A stretch of 64,000 bases of DNA, from contig CAYPOM010000001.1 of NCBI GenBank assembly GCA_964412505.1, positions 1-64,000 on the forward strand, given 5' to 3'. Source of the DNA: CAYLKK01 sp964412505. GTDB lineage: Bacteria > Pseudomonadota > Alphaproteobacteria > UBA3830 > CAYLKK01. The translations under genes and the position numbers were made by a program. Of the stretch, positions 17,528 to 26,084 are shown piece by piece. Each line of letters begins with the position of its first letter. Within the stretch, counting starts at the first letter, position 1. A model generated the notes under the pieces. The model was not told where the DNA came from, searched no databases, and saw nothing but the letters and a program-made list of their open reading frames with translations.

Positions 17528-19420
17528 ATGTTAAACGATAAAAATGTGGCTCTGCAACATAGCAGAAATAGAAAAATATTAAAATTATCGCAGATTCTAA
17601 TTAATCAAATAGCAGCTGGAGAGGTAGTAGAAAGACCTGCGTCTGTACTTAAAGAGCTAGTTGAGAATTCTATAGATGCTGGAGCAAAAAATATAGAAAT
17701 TTCTATAGCAGAAGGAGGAAAGGCTTTTCTGTGTGTAAAAGATGACGGATGCGGTATTCATAAAGACGAATTAAACTTAGCTTTAGAAAGGCATGCTACA
17801 TCTAAGCTTGAATTGGGAAATTTATTTGATATTAATACATTTGGATTTAGAGGAGAGGCTTTAGCTTCAATTTCATCTATTGCTAGAGTTATTTTAAAAA
17901 GCTCTTATTTAGAAGATTGTGCTTATGCAATAGAATCTAATGAGAATGGGATTTCTGCTGTATTTCCTATAGGAGAAAATATTAGAGGGACTAAAATAGA
18001 GGTTTCTGATTTATTTTATGCTACACCAGCGCGTTTAAAATTCTTAAAAAGTACTGCTACAGAGGCAGATGCATGTTATGAAACTTTTATTAATTTTGCT
18101 TTGTGTTACCCAAATATTAGTTTTAAATACATAGATAATGGAAGATTAAAATCAGAATACAAAGCGACAAGCAGATTAGAAAGGATCAAGGATGTTTTAG
18201 GTGAAGAATTTATAGAGAATACGAGGCTAATTGAAAAAGACACAAATAAAATTAGCTTGAGTACGTATTTAGGTGTTCCAAATTTTAACAAATCCACATC
18301 ATCTCATCAACGGATCTATATCAATGGAAGATTTGTAAAGGATAAATTTATTTCAAGTATTGTTCGCAGCGCTTATAAAGATGTAATACCATCAGGAAGA
18401 TTCCCTGTATTTATTATGTTTTTGAGTATAGATAACGCATTAGTTGATGTTAATGTGCATCCAGCAAAAACAGAGGTACGTTTTAGAAATTTAGATGATC
18501 TCAAAACAATTATATTCTCTTCAATAAAACAAGCTATATATGAAGATATAGGAAATCATTCTGCGTTTTCATTAGATAAATTAGGTTTAAGTTCGATTTT
18601 GAAAAGAAGCACATCTATAAATCATGATGTTATAAATAGTAGCGATAATAAATCAACAAAACCATTTCAGTGTTCTCAGAATCCACAACAGTTTTTAGAT
18701 AAACACTTCAATAATTTAGTTCCATTTAAAAAGATTAAACAAGCTGTACTTTGTAGCGATATAAAACAAATAAAATCAGACGAAAAAACGACATGTATTT
18801 GTGCTACAGAAAATTTAGAAAATAATGGAGAGATCAGTAAAAAGTCTGTAGACCTTGGAAACGCTATTGCACAGATAGATAACAAATATATTATTTCGAA
18901 AAATGAAAACGAAGAATTAATTATTGTTGATCAACATGCTGTTTGTGAGCGAATGTTATTAGAAAAATTGCTGAATAGAGAATCATTAGATAGTCAGCAG
19001 TTACTTCTCCCAGAAATAGTAGTACTAACCGCATCTAAAGTAGAATTGTTACAGTCTAATAAAGAAACTCTAAATAACCTTGGAGTATATTATGAAAAAA
19101 TTAGTTTCGATACAATTTGCTTACGTGCAATTCCTAGTATATTCGATATTAATGAACCTAAAGAATTTATTTTAGATATTATAGATGAGTTGTGTCTGCG
19201 CGGAAATGTTGATGATTTTTCAGAGAAAATTAGGTATGTTTTTTCTACAATAGCATGTCATAATAGTATTAGAGCAGGAAAATCACTAACAAAAATAGAA
19301 ATGGATTCAATTCTAAGGCAAGCTGAAAGTTCTAGAAATATTGCCCAATGCTGTCATGGAAGACCTAGTTATATTAAGTTATCTGGAAATTTACTAGATA
19401 AGCTTTTTGAGAGAGTTTAA
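17528..19420 (+). CDS. mutL: DNA mismatch repair protein MutL (endonuclease type)
   Basis: MutL couples mismatch recognition by MutS to strand removal. The 630-residue protein has the GHKL ATPase N-terminus (INQIAAGEVVERPASVLKE, then DDGCGI, RHATSK and GFRGEALASI), a linker of low conservation (about residues 340-440), and a C-terminal dimerisation domain. That domain holds DQHAVCERMLLE from Asp468, matching the endonuclease motif DQHA(x)2E(x)4E, and CHGRPSYI near the end. MutL of this kind nicks DNA itself, unlike E. coli MutL. It lies 25 bp after asd, probably co-transcribed. mutS is not in the window. Confidence 0.94.
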   Translation: MLNDKNVALQHSRNRKILKLSQILINQIAAGEVVERPASVLKELVENSIDAGAKNIEISIAEGGKAFLCVKDDGCGIHKDELNLALERHATSKLELGNLFDINTFGFRGEALASISSIARVILKSSYLEDCAYAIESNENGISAVFPIGENIRGTKIEVSDLFYATPARLKFLKSTATEADACYETFINFALCYPNISFKYIDNGRLKSEYKATSRLERIKDVLGEEFIENTRLIEKDTNKISLSTYLGVPNFNKSTSSHQRIYINGRFVKDKFISSIVRSAYKDVIPSGRFPVFIMFLSIDNALVDVNVHPAKTEVRFRNLDDLKTIIFSSIKQAIYEDIGNHSAFSLDKLGLSSILKRSTSINHDVINSSDNKSTKPFQCSQNPQQFLDKHFNNLVPFKKIKQAVLCSDIKQIKSDEKTTCICATENLENNGEISKKSVDLGNAIAQIDNKYIISKNENEELIIVDQHAVCERMLLEKLLNRESLDSQQLLLPEIVVLTASKVELLQSNKETLNNLGVYYEKISFDTICLRAIPSIFDINEPKEFILDIIDELCLRGNVDDFSEKIRYVFSTIACHNSIRAGKSLTKIEMDSILRQAESSRNIAQCCHGRPSYIKLSGNLLDKLFERV

Positions 19421-19434
19421 TTTACTACATACTA

Positions 19435-19461
19435 TTACGTGCTATGTGTAATAGCACGTAA
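19435..19461 (+). terminator. Hairpin between convergent mutL and sodB
   Basis: An 11-bp perfect stem (19435-19445 with 19451-19461, TTACGTGCTAT and complement) with a 5-nt loop lies in the 55 bp between two convergent genes. The downstream T-tract on the plus strand is interrupted, so termination strength is unclear. Confidence 0.5.
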
Positions 19462-19475
19462 AAATTTGTATATTT

Positions 19476-20081
19476 TTATGAAATAGCCTTAGTAAAATTG
19501 TTGCTACAAAAATCCCAATTTAAACAATTTTTTATTAGATTGTTTAAATAACTTAATCTATCATTTCTATAATCGACGTAGTATGCATGCTCCCATAAAT
19601 CAATAACGCAAATTGGTTCAATATTTGTATTCCCTATAGGTGACTCTGCATTTTGTGTGTTTTCAAAACACAAAGAATTACTGCTTTTTTCTACACAAAC
19701 CCAGCTCCATCCACTTCCAAACATTTTATTTGCATGTTCTATATATAAATTTTTGAAATTTTCTATAGATTCAAATTGTTCCATAATTTTATCATACAGA
19801 GCTCCTTTATGTAACGCAGAGTTTGTTTTAAGGCTAGCCCAGTAAAAATTGTGGTTAAATAACTGACCAGCATTGTTAAAAATACTTTGATTAGTGTTTC
19901 TAGATTTAATAATAATATCATCTAATGACATACCTTCAAAATCTGAATCTTTTACCATATCATTCAACTTTTTTGCATACATTGCGTGATGTTTCTCAAA
20001 GTGAATTTGTACTGCTAATTCACTAAGATGAGGCATTAAATCAGAAAAAACGTAATTTATTTTATTTGAAAGATAAAACAT
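19476..20081 (-). CDS. sodB: Superoxide dismutase, Fe/Mn family
   Basis: The enzyme removes superoxide in the cytoplasm. The 201-residue protein carries the metal ligands in the expected places: His in QIHFEKHHAMY (about residue 24), His in FNHNFYWASL (about 76), and Asp plus His in VIDLWEHAYYVDYRN (about 160-170). Iron or manganese use cannot be told safely. I start it at ATG 20081 because GGAGG precedes it; an upstream in-frame start at 20093 lacks a ribosome site. A promoter with a 100-nt leader lies upstream. It is monocistronic, convergent with mutL. Confidence 0.93.
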   Translation of the reverse strand: MFYLSNKINYVFSDLMPHLSELAVQIHFEKHHAMYAKKLNDMVKDSDFEGMSLDDIIIKSRNTNQSIFNNAGQLFNHNFYWASLKTNSALHKGALYDKIMEQFESIENFKNLYIEHANKMFGSGWSWVCVEKSSNSLCFENTQNAESPIGNTNIEPICVIDLWEHAYYVDYRNDRLSYLNNLIKNCLNWDFCSNNFTKAIS

Positions 20082-20187
20082 AGATACCTCCAACGTATAC
20101 TAGTATATTAAATTGTGGCTTAGTTGCGACTAAACCGAGTTTTTATGACATATTTTTAAGTGTCGTACATATGCCCCTACACTTTCC

Positions 20188-20215
20188 ATTATACACCTGC
20201 TTTTTATCGTAGCAA
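20188..20215 (-). promoter_or_regulatory. Promoter of sodB
   Basis: On the minus strand TTGCTA (20210-20215) and TATAAT (20188-20193) are 16 bp apart, giving a leader of about 100 nt that contains a small inverted repeat (AGTGT/ACACT). The leader might be regulatory, but nothing specific is recognised. Confidence 0.5.
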
Positions 20216-20230
20216 CATGAATTTTAATTA

Positions 20231-20731
20231 TTAATTAGGTGTTTTGTATGCTCTGTTTAACCATCCAGTTAAAAAGACTTTTTGACTAATATTCGCTTGA
20301 GCTATAAGCCTATAATATGCTGCTGTCTCTGACTTTAATGCGACTATAATTTCACGGTATTCTGCTATATTAACTGCTGAAATTGTTTCGTCCCCGATCA
20401 ATCCATCTTCTTTAACGTGATGCCCGACAGCTCGTAGAGCCCTTTGTAAAATAACAGTTGCTTGATGATTCCCGACGTTAACTGCAATATCTAACATTTT
20501 AGATGCGACAACAGCATTTTCAATTTTTTCCAGTTTTAGTGGGTTCCAAAAATCCTGAAAATATATTTCTTTTGCATCATTTAATTCTAATTTTTCTAAA
20601 TCAATATTTGGATAACTCATTTGTGTAATGCCAAATTTTGTGAGTCCTCCTTTGTCATTAATATTGTTTGAAAATCCACCTTCATTTGTTATTAGAAATT
20701 CAAAAGCTTTTTCAAATTTTTTAGTATACAT
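20231..20731 (-). CDS. Phage-type peptidoglycan hydrolase, GH108 (N-acetylmuramidase) family
   Basis: The family (former DUF847, with a C-terminal peptidoglycan-binding part) lyses the wall at the end of phage or gene-transfer-agent production. The 166-residue protein has FEFLITNEGGFSN with the catalytic Glu of the E-GGF motif (about residue 17), then DKGGLTKFGIT, the DFWNPL segment and a helical C-terminal part with LQRALRAVG and DGLIGDETISAV, as in the family. There is no signal peptide. It lies near a terminase large subunit on the same strand, so both may be remains of one element. It could also have been kept for cell-wall turnover. Confidence 0.82.
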   Translation of the reverse strand: MYTKKFEKAFEFLITNEGGFSNNINDKGGLTKFGITQMSYPNIDLEKLELNDAKEIYFQDFWNPLKLEKIENAVVASKMLDIAVNVGNHQATVILQRALRAVGHHVKEDGLIGDETISAVNIAEYREIIVALKSETAAYYRLIAQANISQKVFLTGWLNRAYKTPN

Positions 20732-20833
20732 AAATTCCTCTAAATTAGTTTGTGCTAAAAATAAAAATTGGTAATCCTTACTTAATATATTAGTCGTATC
20801 TTTAAAAATATTTTTATTTGGAGTACGAATATC

Positions 20834-21103
20834 ATGAAGAAATATCTATTAGCGTCATTAATTGTTTTTGGAGTCAACTATGCCTCAGCTATGCAAAATT
20901 ATCCAGAAGTCCCTATGAGAATGCCTGAGCGTCAACCGCATATGCATCTTGTAAACAATTTCCAACAGCAAAAATGCTATGAACAAAATAAAAGCATGCA
21001 AGAAAGCAAAAAACAGATTGACAGAGAAAATAAGTCTATAAAATCATCAAATCAAAATTGGAATTCAGGCACATTTTATTCTCATAGAAAAGGCATGAAG
21101 TAA
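20834..21103 (+). CDS. Small exported protein of unknown function
   Basis: The 89-residue protein has a good signal peptide (KKYLLASLIVFGVNYASA, cleavage about residue 19) and a mature part that is hydrophilic, rich in Gln, Asn, Lys and Ser, with one cysteine. Family unknown. A GGAG precedes the ATG by 10 bases, and an imperfect hairpin follows. It is divergent from the endolysin gene and convergent with the terminase gene, so it is an independent unit placed between the two phage-like genes. Confidence 0.65.
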   Translation: MKKYLLASLIVFGVNYASAMQNYPEVPMRMPERQPHMHLVNNFQQQKCYEQNKSMQESKKQIDRENKSIKSSNQNWNSGTFYSHRKGMK

Positions 21104-21115
21104 AATCATAATTTT

Positions 21116-21147
21116 ACTAAGGAGATTATATTAATAGTCTTCTTAGT
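21116..21147 (+). terminator. Hairpin between small exported protein and terminase genes
   Basis: A 10-bp stem with one mismatch (21116-21125, ACTAAGGAGA, with 21138-21147) follows the stop at 21103 and is followed by a short T-rich run. It serves two convergent genes. Confidence 0.45.
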
Positions 21148-21158
21148 GTATTTTACTA

Positions 21159-22379
21159 TCAAGTAAGACTATAAGATGTATTGCAATTTATATGTGAGTA
21201 TGTGTTTTTTTGCAATTCTGTAATCCCCCACACTAACGCATCGACTCTGTCTGGAGACTGTTTCCCAGTTATAAATGATCCCATTTGCACCTCTAATTTT
21301 TGAAATTGTTTTATATGAAAAACTTTGCCTTTTTTGTACAAACCTGCAATTGGAATTGCTCTCATTTTTTTGTTTTCTCTTGCATATACATTTTTTATGT
21401 TAAGAGTTTTGTCTCGTCCCAATAAAGAATTTCGTATTAAATCTCCACCTTGATTTGCTTCTATTACGATGGATTCAGCTTTGTGTTCATGATATGCTTT
21501 GATTATATTTTCCTCCCAAATATTTGATGGTTCTTTGGAAGATAGATCATCTAAAATAAACATATTTCCTATTTCATCTTTCCCGCACACTATAATTCCT
21601 GTTTCATCACTATTTTTTTTGCTTGACACAGCTGGATCTACTGCTATTACTATTTTTTCAATAGAACACTGAGGCGTTTTATAGTACAAATGCATATCAT
21701 CTAAATTCCATAATTCATCAGAATTGTCACTGATGATTTCTCCGTATATTTCTTGCGCCTCTAAGGCTGTCCCTTTAAGATACTCTAATTGTTCTATAAA
21801 ATTTGTAGATAAATTTTGCAAATTTTCAAAAGAGCTACCACGCGTTACATGTGTATATTTTTTAGCCATAATATCATGTAAAATTTTTATAGGCCTTGGA
21901 GTAGTTGTTATTATCGTCCTAGGATTCCTTCCCAATCTTAATGCGAAATTTAATTGATCAAACGTATTTTTTGCATATCGAAATTTTGCAAATTCATCTA
22001 TCCAAGCGAAATCAAACTGTGGACCTCTTAATTTATCGTATTCATCTGCGCCATACAGAAATGCGCATGCTCCATTCCCCCAAACTAATTTTTTCTTGCT
22101 ACGTACATATTTTATTCCATCCTCTTTGCGAGATATTTCCAAAAGCCCGCTTTCTCCTTCGACCATCACTTTTTCTGCTTCTACGATAGTATTGCCTATC
22201 AATGCAACACGTTTACATGACTTATCTAACACAAGTTTTCTAACGGATTCAGCGGCTGTTCTTGTTTTTCCGAATCCGCGACCTGCTAGAATTAACCAAA
22301 TTTTCCAATCTCCATTCGGAATTTTTTGGTTTTCTCTAGCAATATCATCCCAATTTAATTGCTTAATTTTTCCAAACAT
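21159..22379 (-). CDS. Terminase large subunit, gene-transfer-agent/phage type
   Basis: The enzyme packages DNA into phage or gene-transfer-agent heads. The 406-residue protein has an ATPase with Walker A AGRGFGKT (about residues 32-39), Walker B FDFAWIDE and coupling motif TTTPRP, then an RNase H-like nuclease with VIAVDPAVS (first Asp), VIEANQGGD and DRVDALVWGI (last Asp). It belongs with the alphaproteobacterial GTA terminase group by motif spelling. All catalytic residues are present, so it looks intact. No portal, capsid or protease genes are next to it; upstream is only transposase debris. Confidence 0.87.
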   Translation of the reverse strand: MFGKIKQLNWDDIARENQKIPNGDWKIWLILAGRGFGKTRTAAESVRKLVLDKSCKRVALIGNTIVEAEKVMVEGESGLLEISRKEDGIKYVRSKKKLVWGNGACAFLYGADEYDKLRGPQFDFAWIDEFAKFRYAKNTFDQLNFALRLGRNPRTIITTTPRPIKILHDIMAKKYTHVTRGSSFENLQNLSTNFIEQLEYLKGTALEAQEIYGEIISDNSDELWNLDDMHLYYKTPQCSIEKIVIAVDPAVSSKKNSDETGIIVCGKDEIGNMFILDDLSSKEPSNIWEENIIKAYHEHKAESIVIEANQGGDLIRNSLLGRDKTLNIKNVYARENKKMRAIPIAGLYKKGKVFHIKQFQKLEVQMGSFITGKQSPDRVDALVWGITELQKNTYSHINCNTSYSLT

Positions 22380-22509
22380 AAAATTCCTATTTAATAATGA
22401 TATACGCGTTAAACAACGCTAAGAAATAAGATTGCAATTATTGAAAATAAGACACTTACTTACAATGATACTATAGTTAACATAAAAATGTCAATGTATA
22501 GCCGATTAA

Positions 22510-23160
22510 GAGAAATTCACTTTAGCAATGCGTTATAGTAATAATGATCTAAATTGTTTGAATGAGGAAAATGAGACATGAGGCTAAGGTGTTTGAAAGT
22601 GTATGCGAAGAAGCATATAAGTACGGCCACATAAAGTGGCGCTAGAGATGTAGACAAAAAAATTGCGGGGACCAATTTATCAAAACACCCACGCGAGGCA
22701 AGCCGAAAAAGGACAAAATTTTGGAGTTGATATTGCATTTGTCTGGACTGTTGATGAGCGCCACATGGAGAATTCTAGGCATCACAAGTTCCTGTGTATC
22801 CAAACTGAGCTAAAATCTCATTTCCGCATTTTGCTGCGACTATAGATGGTCGTGCAAATTTGCGTACAGACACTTCTCTTATAATTTTTTTGCCTCTGGG
22901 TGCGTGCGCATGTTCTCTGTATAAATACGTATCAACGCCTGTTTCGTAAATGTGAAGGAGATTCTATTTTGCTTCATTTTTTATTCTTTACAATAAATAC
23001 AGCCCTCGCTGATTCGTCTCTTTCCTTATAGATTTTTTTGTTTTTTTATAGGTGTATCCTAGCTTGCGCAAAGCTTTAAACACAGCATTGATTCCGCAAT
23101 TGAAATGTCTTGCAACCTCTGCTAATGTGCTATCTGGATGTTCATCTATGTACTCTTAAC
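22510..23160 (-). pseudogene. IS630-family transposase remnant, frameshifted
   Basis: Read on the minus strand, three pieces of one transposase appear in different frames. The first, near 23155-22990, is the HTH part with YIDEHPDSTLAEVARHFNCG and ALRKLGYTYKK. The second, about 22965-22780, is 60 codons long without stop and includes YREHAHAPRGKK, SVRKFARPSIVAAKC and GYTGTCDA, typical of the central IS630 DDE domain. The third, about 22600-22517, has a SHFPHSNNLD stretch where FPPYSPDLNPIE would be expected. The gene is dead. Ends of the element are not defined. Confidence 0.65.
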
Positions 23161-23423
23161 TCATTATAACATACATAAATACCCTTTCATAGAGAAATAA
23201 CTATACAAAGAATTCTTTTCTTCAAAAAATCTAACACAATCAAAACGTTACACTCCTCCAATAGAACGTAATAATGGACAACAGAGACACTGACTTGCTG
23301 TCTTTAAAAGACAATCAATTGTTGTAACAAGATCACTTGAAAATCTAGAAAAACCATGGCACTCTTCGTTAGACTTCTTGTTAACGGCTCTATCGATGAA
23401 TTGCTTGAATTGCTAAAGTGAAA
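23160..23423. other. Non-coding debris between two transposon remnants
   Basis: No intact ORF. The minus strand has short open stretches that may derive from another mobile element, but I cannot assign them. Confidence 0.3.
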
Positions 23424-23512
23424 CTCCTAATAATGTATACGATAAAATCGTTGATGGACACAGCTTCATCTACGCGAAAGTTGAGAGAAAACGATCGCAA
23501 AAATAATACTTT
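23424..23512 (+). mobile_element. 3'-terminal fragment of the IS3-family element (copy A)
   Basis: About 85 bases from the CTCCTAATAATG stretch to the AAAATAATAC stretch match the end of the orfB coding region of the element at 34872-35775 (and the copy ending at 33272) at nearly every base. The peptide NNVYDKIVDGHSFIYAKVE is readable. The last bases before the terminal repeat are degraded. It is a solo 3' end, with the rest deleted. Confidence 0.65.
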
Positions 23513-23544
23513 AGGTAGTACGACTTGCTTTGTGCTGTATATTG

Positions 23545-24852
23545 CTAAATTTCTAATATAAAAAAGCCTATATTTTCTGCAAATAATTTTACCCTTTCCA
23601 TAAACAAAGAAGCATCTCTGATATCAGCTATCCTGTTATCAAACGATAGAGATACATACATCATCGGCTTAACAATAATTTTATCATTTTCAACTACAGC
23701 ACGTTTTGTCACTTTATGCATCGAAAAAGAAGCAATATTAGGCGTTATAACCATATTTGAACACAGCAAAGATCCGTATAATCCAGCATTTATTAGAGCG
23801 AATGATCCGCCTGACGACTCCTCAAGTGTTAATTCATTTCTTTCCCGTAATTCGCTCAATACGATCATTTCTCTCTCAAGTTCTGCGATTGATTTTTTAT
23901 CTGCATTCCTTATTACAGGAAATACGCATGCATCTGTCCCTCCAGTCGAAATAGCAATATCAAAATTTTTACGCAAAATCACATCATCATGCTGTATAAA
24001 TGAGTTAAATACAGGAAATTCATTCAAAGCATGAGTAACGGCTTTTATTATAAATGGAGTATACCCCAACCGAATATTATGTTTTTCTTCAAATTCTTTC
24101 CCAAATTTTTCCGATAGCGCAATGATGTTACTCATGTCTATCTCATTAATCGCAGTTGAAATAATTGCACCATGTGCTGTCTCTAGACGCTGGTTAATTA
24201 TTTTAGATCGCAATGTATCGACTTTTGATATATTATCTTCAGGAGTAAAAATCGCTTCAACCTTATTCCAATTCTCTGCATCTGTCTCAGGTCTTTCAAC
24301 AACTATCGTTTCTGATAATTTTTGTACAGTAGGAATTTCATCTAATATCTTTTCCTCTATTATTTTTTTTTCTTCTCCTTCTATATCAATAGAATCATTC
24401 TCATTAGTATTTTCAACAATTGCTTCAAAACTAACGGTTATGTCTTTATCTTTTTGTGATTCTAGCTCTTTAAGATCTAACTCTTCCGACGTGTCAAAAG
24501 TACCTTCTATTTTTACTTTCTCTTTACGCTCGAGTTCAGCCCTTAATTCTTGCCTTATTTCTTCTTTCAATTTCTCTTTAAGTGACTCATCTTCATTTTG
24601 TTGCGATTGATCACTATTTATTTTAATCATCCCTATGCATGATCCTATTTTTGTAGTTTTACCTTCTTGTATGTATATCGCTTCAATCACCCCGCTTTCT
24701 TTAGCAAGAATATCGCAAGACCTTGTGGCGGTTTCCACATCAGCAAGTATTTCTCCCTTTTGAACTTTATCTCCGATTCTTTTGTACCATTGTATTATCT
24801 CTACTGGTTCACCATCCTTATCAAAATGTGGTACTATAATGTTATGGACCAT
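23545..24852 (-). CDS. Degenerate 2-oxo acid dehydrogenase E2-like acyltransferase
   Basis: The 435-residue protein has E2 architecture: an N-terminal lipoyl-like domain (residues 1-75), a long acidic Glu/Lys linker, and a C-terminal CAT-type acyltransferase domain (about 205-435) with TPFIIKAVTHAL and a SGGSFALINAG segment. Two key sites are changed. Where lipoyl domains read E-T-D-K-A, this has ETATR, so the lipoyl-Lys is replaced (Thr43). The catalytic HRxxDG motif reads NRIADI (Asn406, Ile411). No peripheral-subunit-binding domain is evident. I start at ATG 24852, which has AGGAG upstream. No E1 or E3 genes are adjacent. Fold membership is clear; normal E2 activity is unlikely. Confidence 0.8.
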   Translation of the reverse strand: MVHNIIVPHFDKDGEPVEIIQWYKRIGDKVQKGEILADVETATRSCDILAKESGVIEAIYIQEGKTTKIGSCIGMIKINSDQSQQNEDESLKEKLKEEIRQELRAELERKEKVKIEGTFDTSEELDLKELESQKDKDITVSFEAIVENTNENDSIDIEGEEKKIIEEKILDEIPTVQKLSETIVVERPETDAENWNKVEAIFTPEDNISKVDTLRSKIINQRLETAHGAIISTAINEIDMSNIIALSEKFGKEFEEKHNIRLGYTPFIIKAVTHALNEFPVFNSFIQHDDVILRKNFDIAISTGGTDACVFPVIRNADKKSIAELEREMIVLSELRERNELTLEESSGGSFALINAGLYGSLLCSNMVITPNIASFSMHKVTKRAVVENDKIIVKPMMYVSLSFDNRIADIRDASLFMERVKLFAENIGFFILEI

Positions 24853-25298
24853 TATTTTCTCCTGCATCATAAAGCTTACGTATATTATATATAGAGTTTA
24901 TTAAAATATCATTGCCAAACGCAGCGTTAGAGCAGCAGTTTCATAAAGTTCGTGGAATAGAAAGGAATTGGAGTGCGCTAAAAAACCTGAATATTTCTGC
25001 TAATAGCCAAACATGCAAACTTAATAGCATATAAAAAACGATCGTTAGTTCTAACCTTAAATCCTGAACTCAATATAGAACTCAGTTCATATATTAATTT
25101 ACATAATTAAGCAAAAAAGAAATGTCAAAAACAAAAAAGGCATAAGTAACCGTACTTATCTTACTGTTGTATATTTATTAAACGTATTATTCGCTTACAT
25201 TTATCCTATTAACTACTTCATAAAAATAATACGCTGTAAGTATAATAAAAATTACAAAGATAGAATTGCAAATGAAGATAAAGCTTACATACAATCAC
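24853..25298. other. 446-bp intergenic stretch, no gene recognised
   Basis: AT-rich sequence between two minus-strand genes. A short plus-strand open stretch near 24910-25020 could be debris of a mobile element, but no family motif is visible. No tRNA or clear terminator was found. Confidence 0.35.
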
Positions 25299-26084
25299 TT
25301 ATTTGCTAATAATATATTTTGCTTTGGTTAATTTAATGGCCATATTATCAACGCAAACCACTATTATCGGCAATATTGCAAACTGAATGCATGAGAAATA
25401 TGCATGAGAAAACGCTAGATACTTAAATACACAGTATATGCCATATATTAAAACAGAAGCTACAACTAATGTAATAACATTAACAAAGAAAGATGTTTTT
25501 ATTTGTTGTGTAGCTAATAACGCTATTTCTGTCCCAAGTAAACCGTAAAATGCCAACCAAACATGATACTGTATACAATGTATGACATTCAGGAAAATCA
25601 TTATTAAAATAGCCAAAAACAATGTAAGAAGTCCGACTGTCTTCGCAGAGAATTTACTGGACAGTGCATGGTATACAGCAAATTCAATGCATGCGAATCC
25701 GATTGCACCTAAAACATGAGAACAATCATGAAAATTGCAGTGAACTAAACTCCACCCCAATAATGACAGTATTGTCACAATCAAACTGCTTACATATTTA
25801 TTTTTGCTTTCATACAAAATATATCCGTAAAATGCGGCAGCAGCGTGCATATGGCCGCTAGGAAAAGCATAACCATTTCCAAGGTGTGGAAATAATGGCA
25901 CTTTAAAAATCTGCTTAAGAAGTGTATTTAAAATCATCACGAACAATAAAAAACACGCAGCTTTTGCATACAATTCCCTTTTGTGAAAAATCATACCGAC
26001 TACAACGCAAGGCATGATAACAGTAATATGCCCGAATTTTAGAATCCAACGAGCCAAAATATCTAAACTAAAAAAATCATTCAT
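25299..26084 (-). CDS. PAP2-superfamily membrane phosphatase
   Basis: PAP2 enzymes remove phosphate from lipid phosphates such as undecaprenyl-PP, phosphatidylglycerol phosphate or lipid A. The 261-residue protein has about six membrane segments. Of the three phosphatase motifs, the second is clear (AFPSGHMHAAA, about residues 73-83) and the third is present (VHCNFHDCSHVLGA, with His and Asp, about 112-125); the first (K-x6-RP) is represented only by KQIFKVPLFPHLG. The start overlaps the lpxK stop by 8 bp, so the two are translationally coupled, which points to lipid A as a possible substrate. That is inference. Confidence 0.78.
   Translation of the reverse strand: MNDFFSLDILARWILKFGHITVIMPCVVVGMIFHKRELYAKAACFLLFVMILNTLLKQIFKVPLFPHLGNGYAFPSGHMHAAAAFYGYILYESKNKYVSSLIVTILSLLGWSLVHCNFHDCSHVLGAIGFACIEFAVYHALSSKFSAKTVGLLTLFLAILIMIFLNVIHCIQYHVWLAFYGLLGTEIALLATQQIKTSFFVNVITLVVASVLIYGIYCVFKYLAFSHAYFSCIQFAILPIIVVCVDNMAIKLTKAKYIISK

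Noticed and set aside
22517..22738. 73-residue minus-strand frame as a membrane protein
   Set aside because: It is one frame-shifted piece of the IS630-type transposase remnant.
24853..25298. RNase P RNA or tmRNA in the long intergenic stretch
   Set aside because: No conserved core motifs of either RNA could be found by eye.
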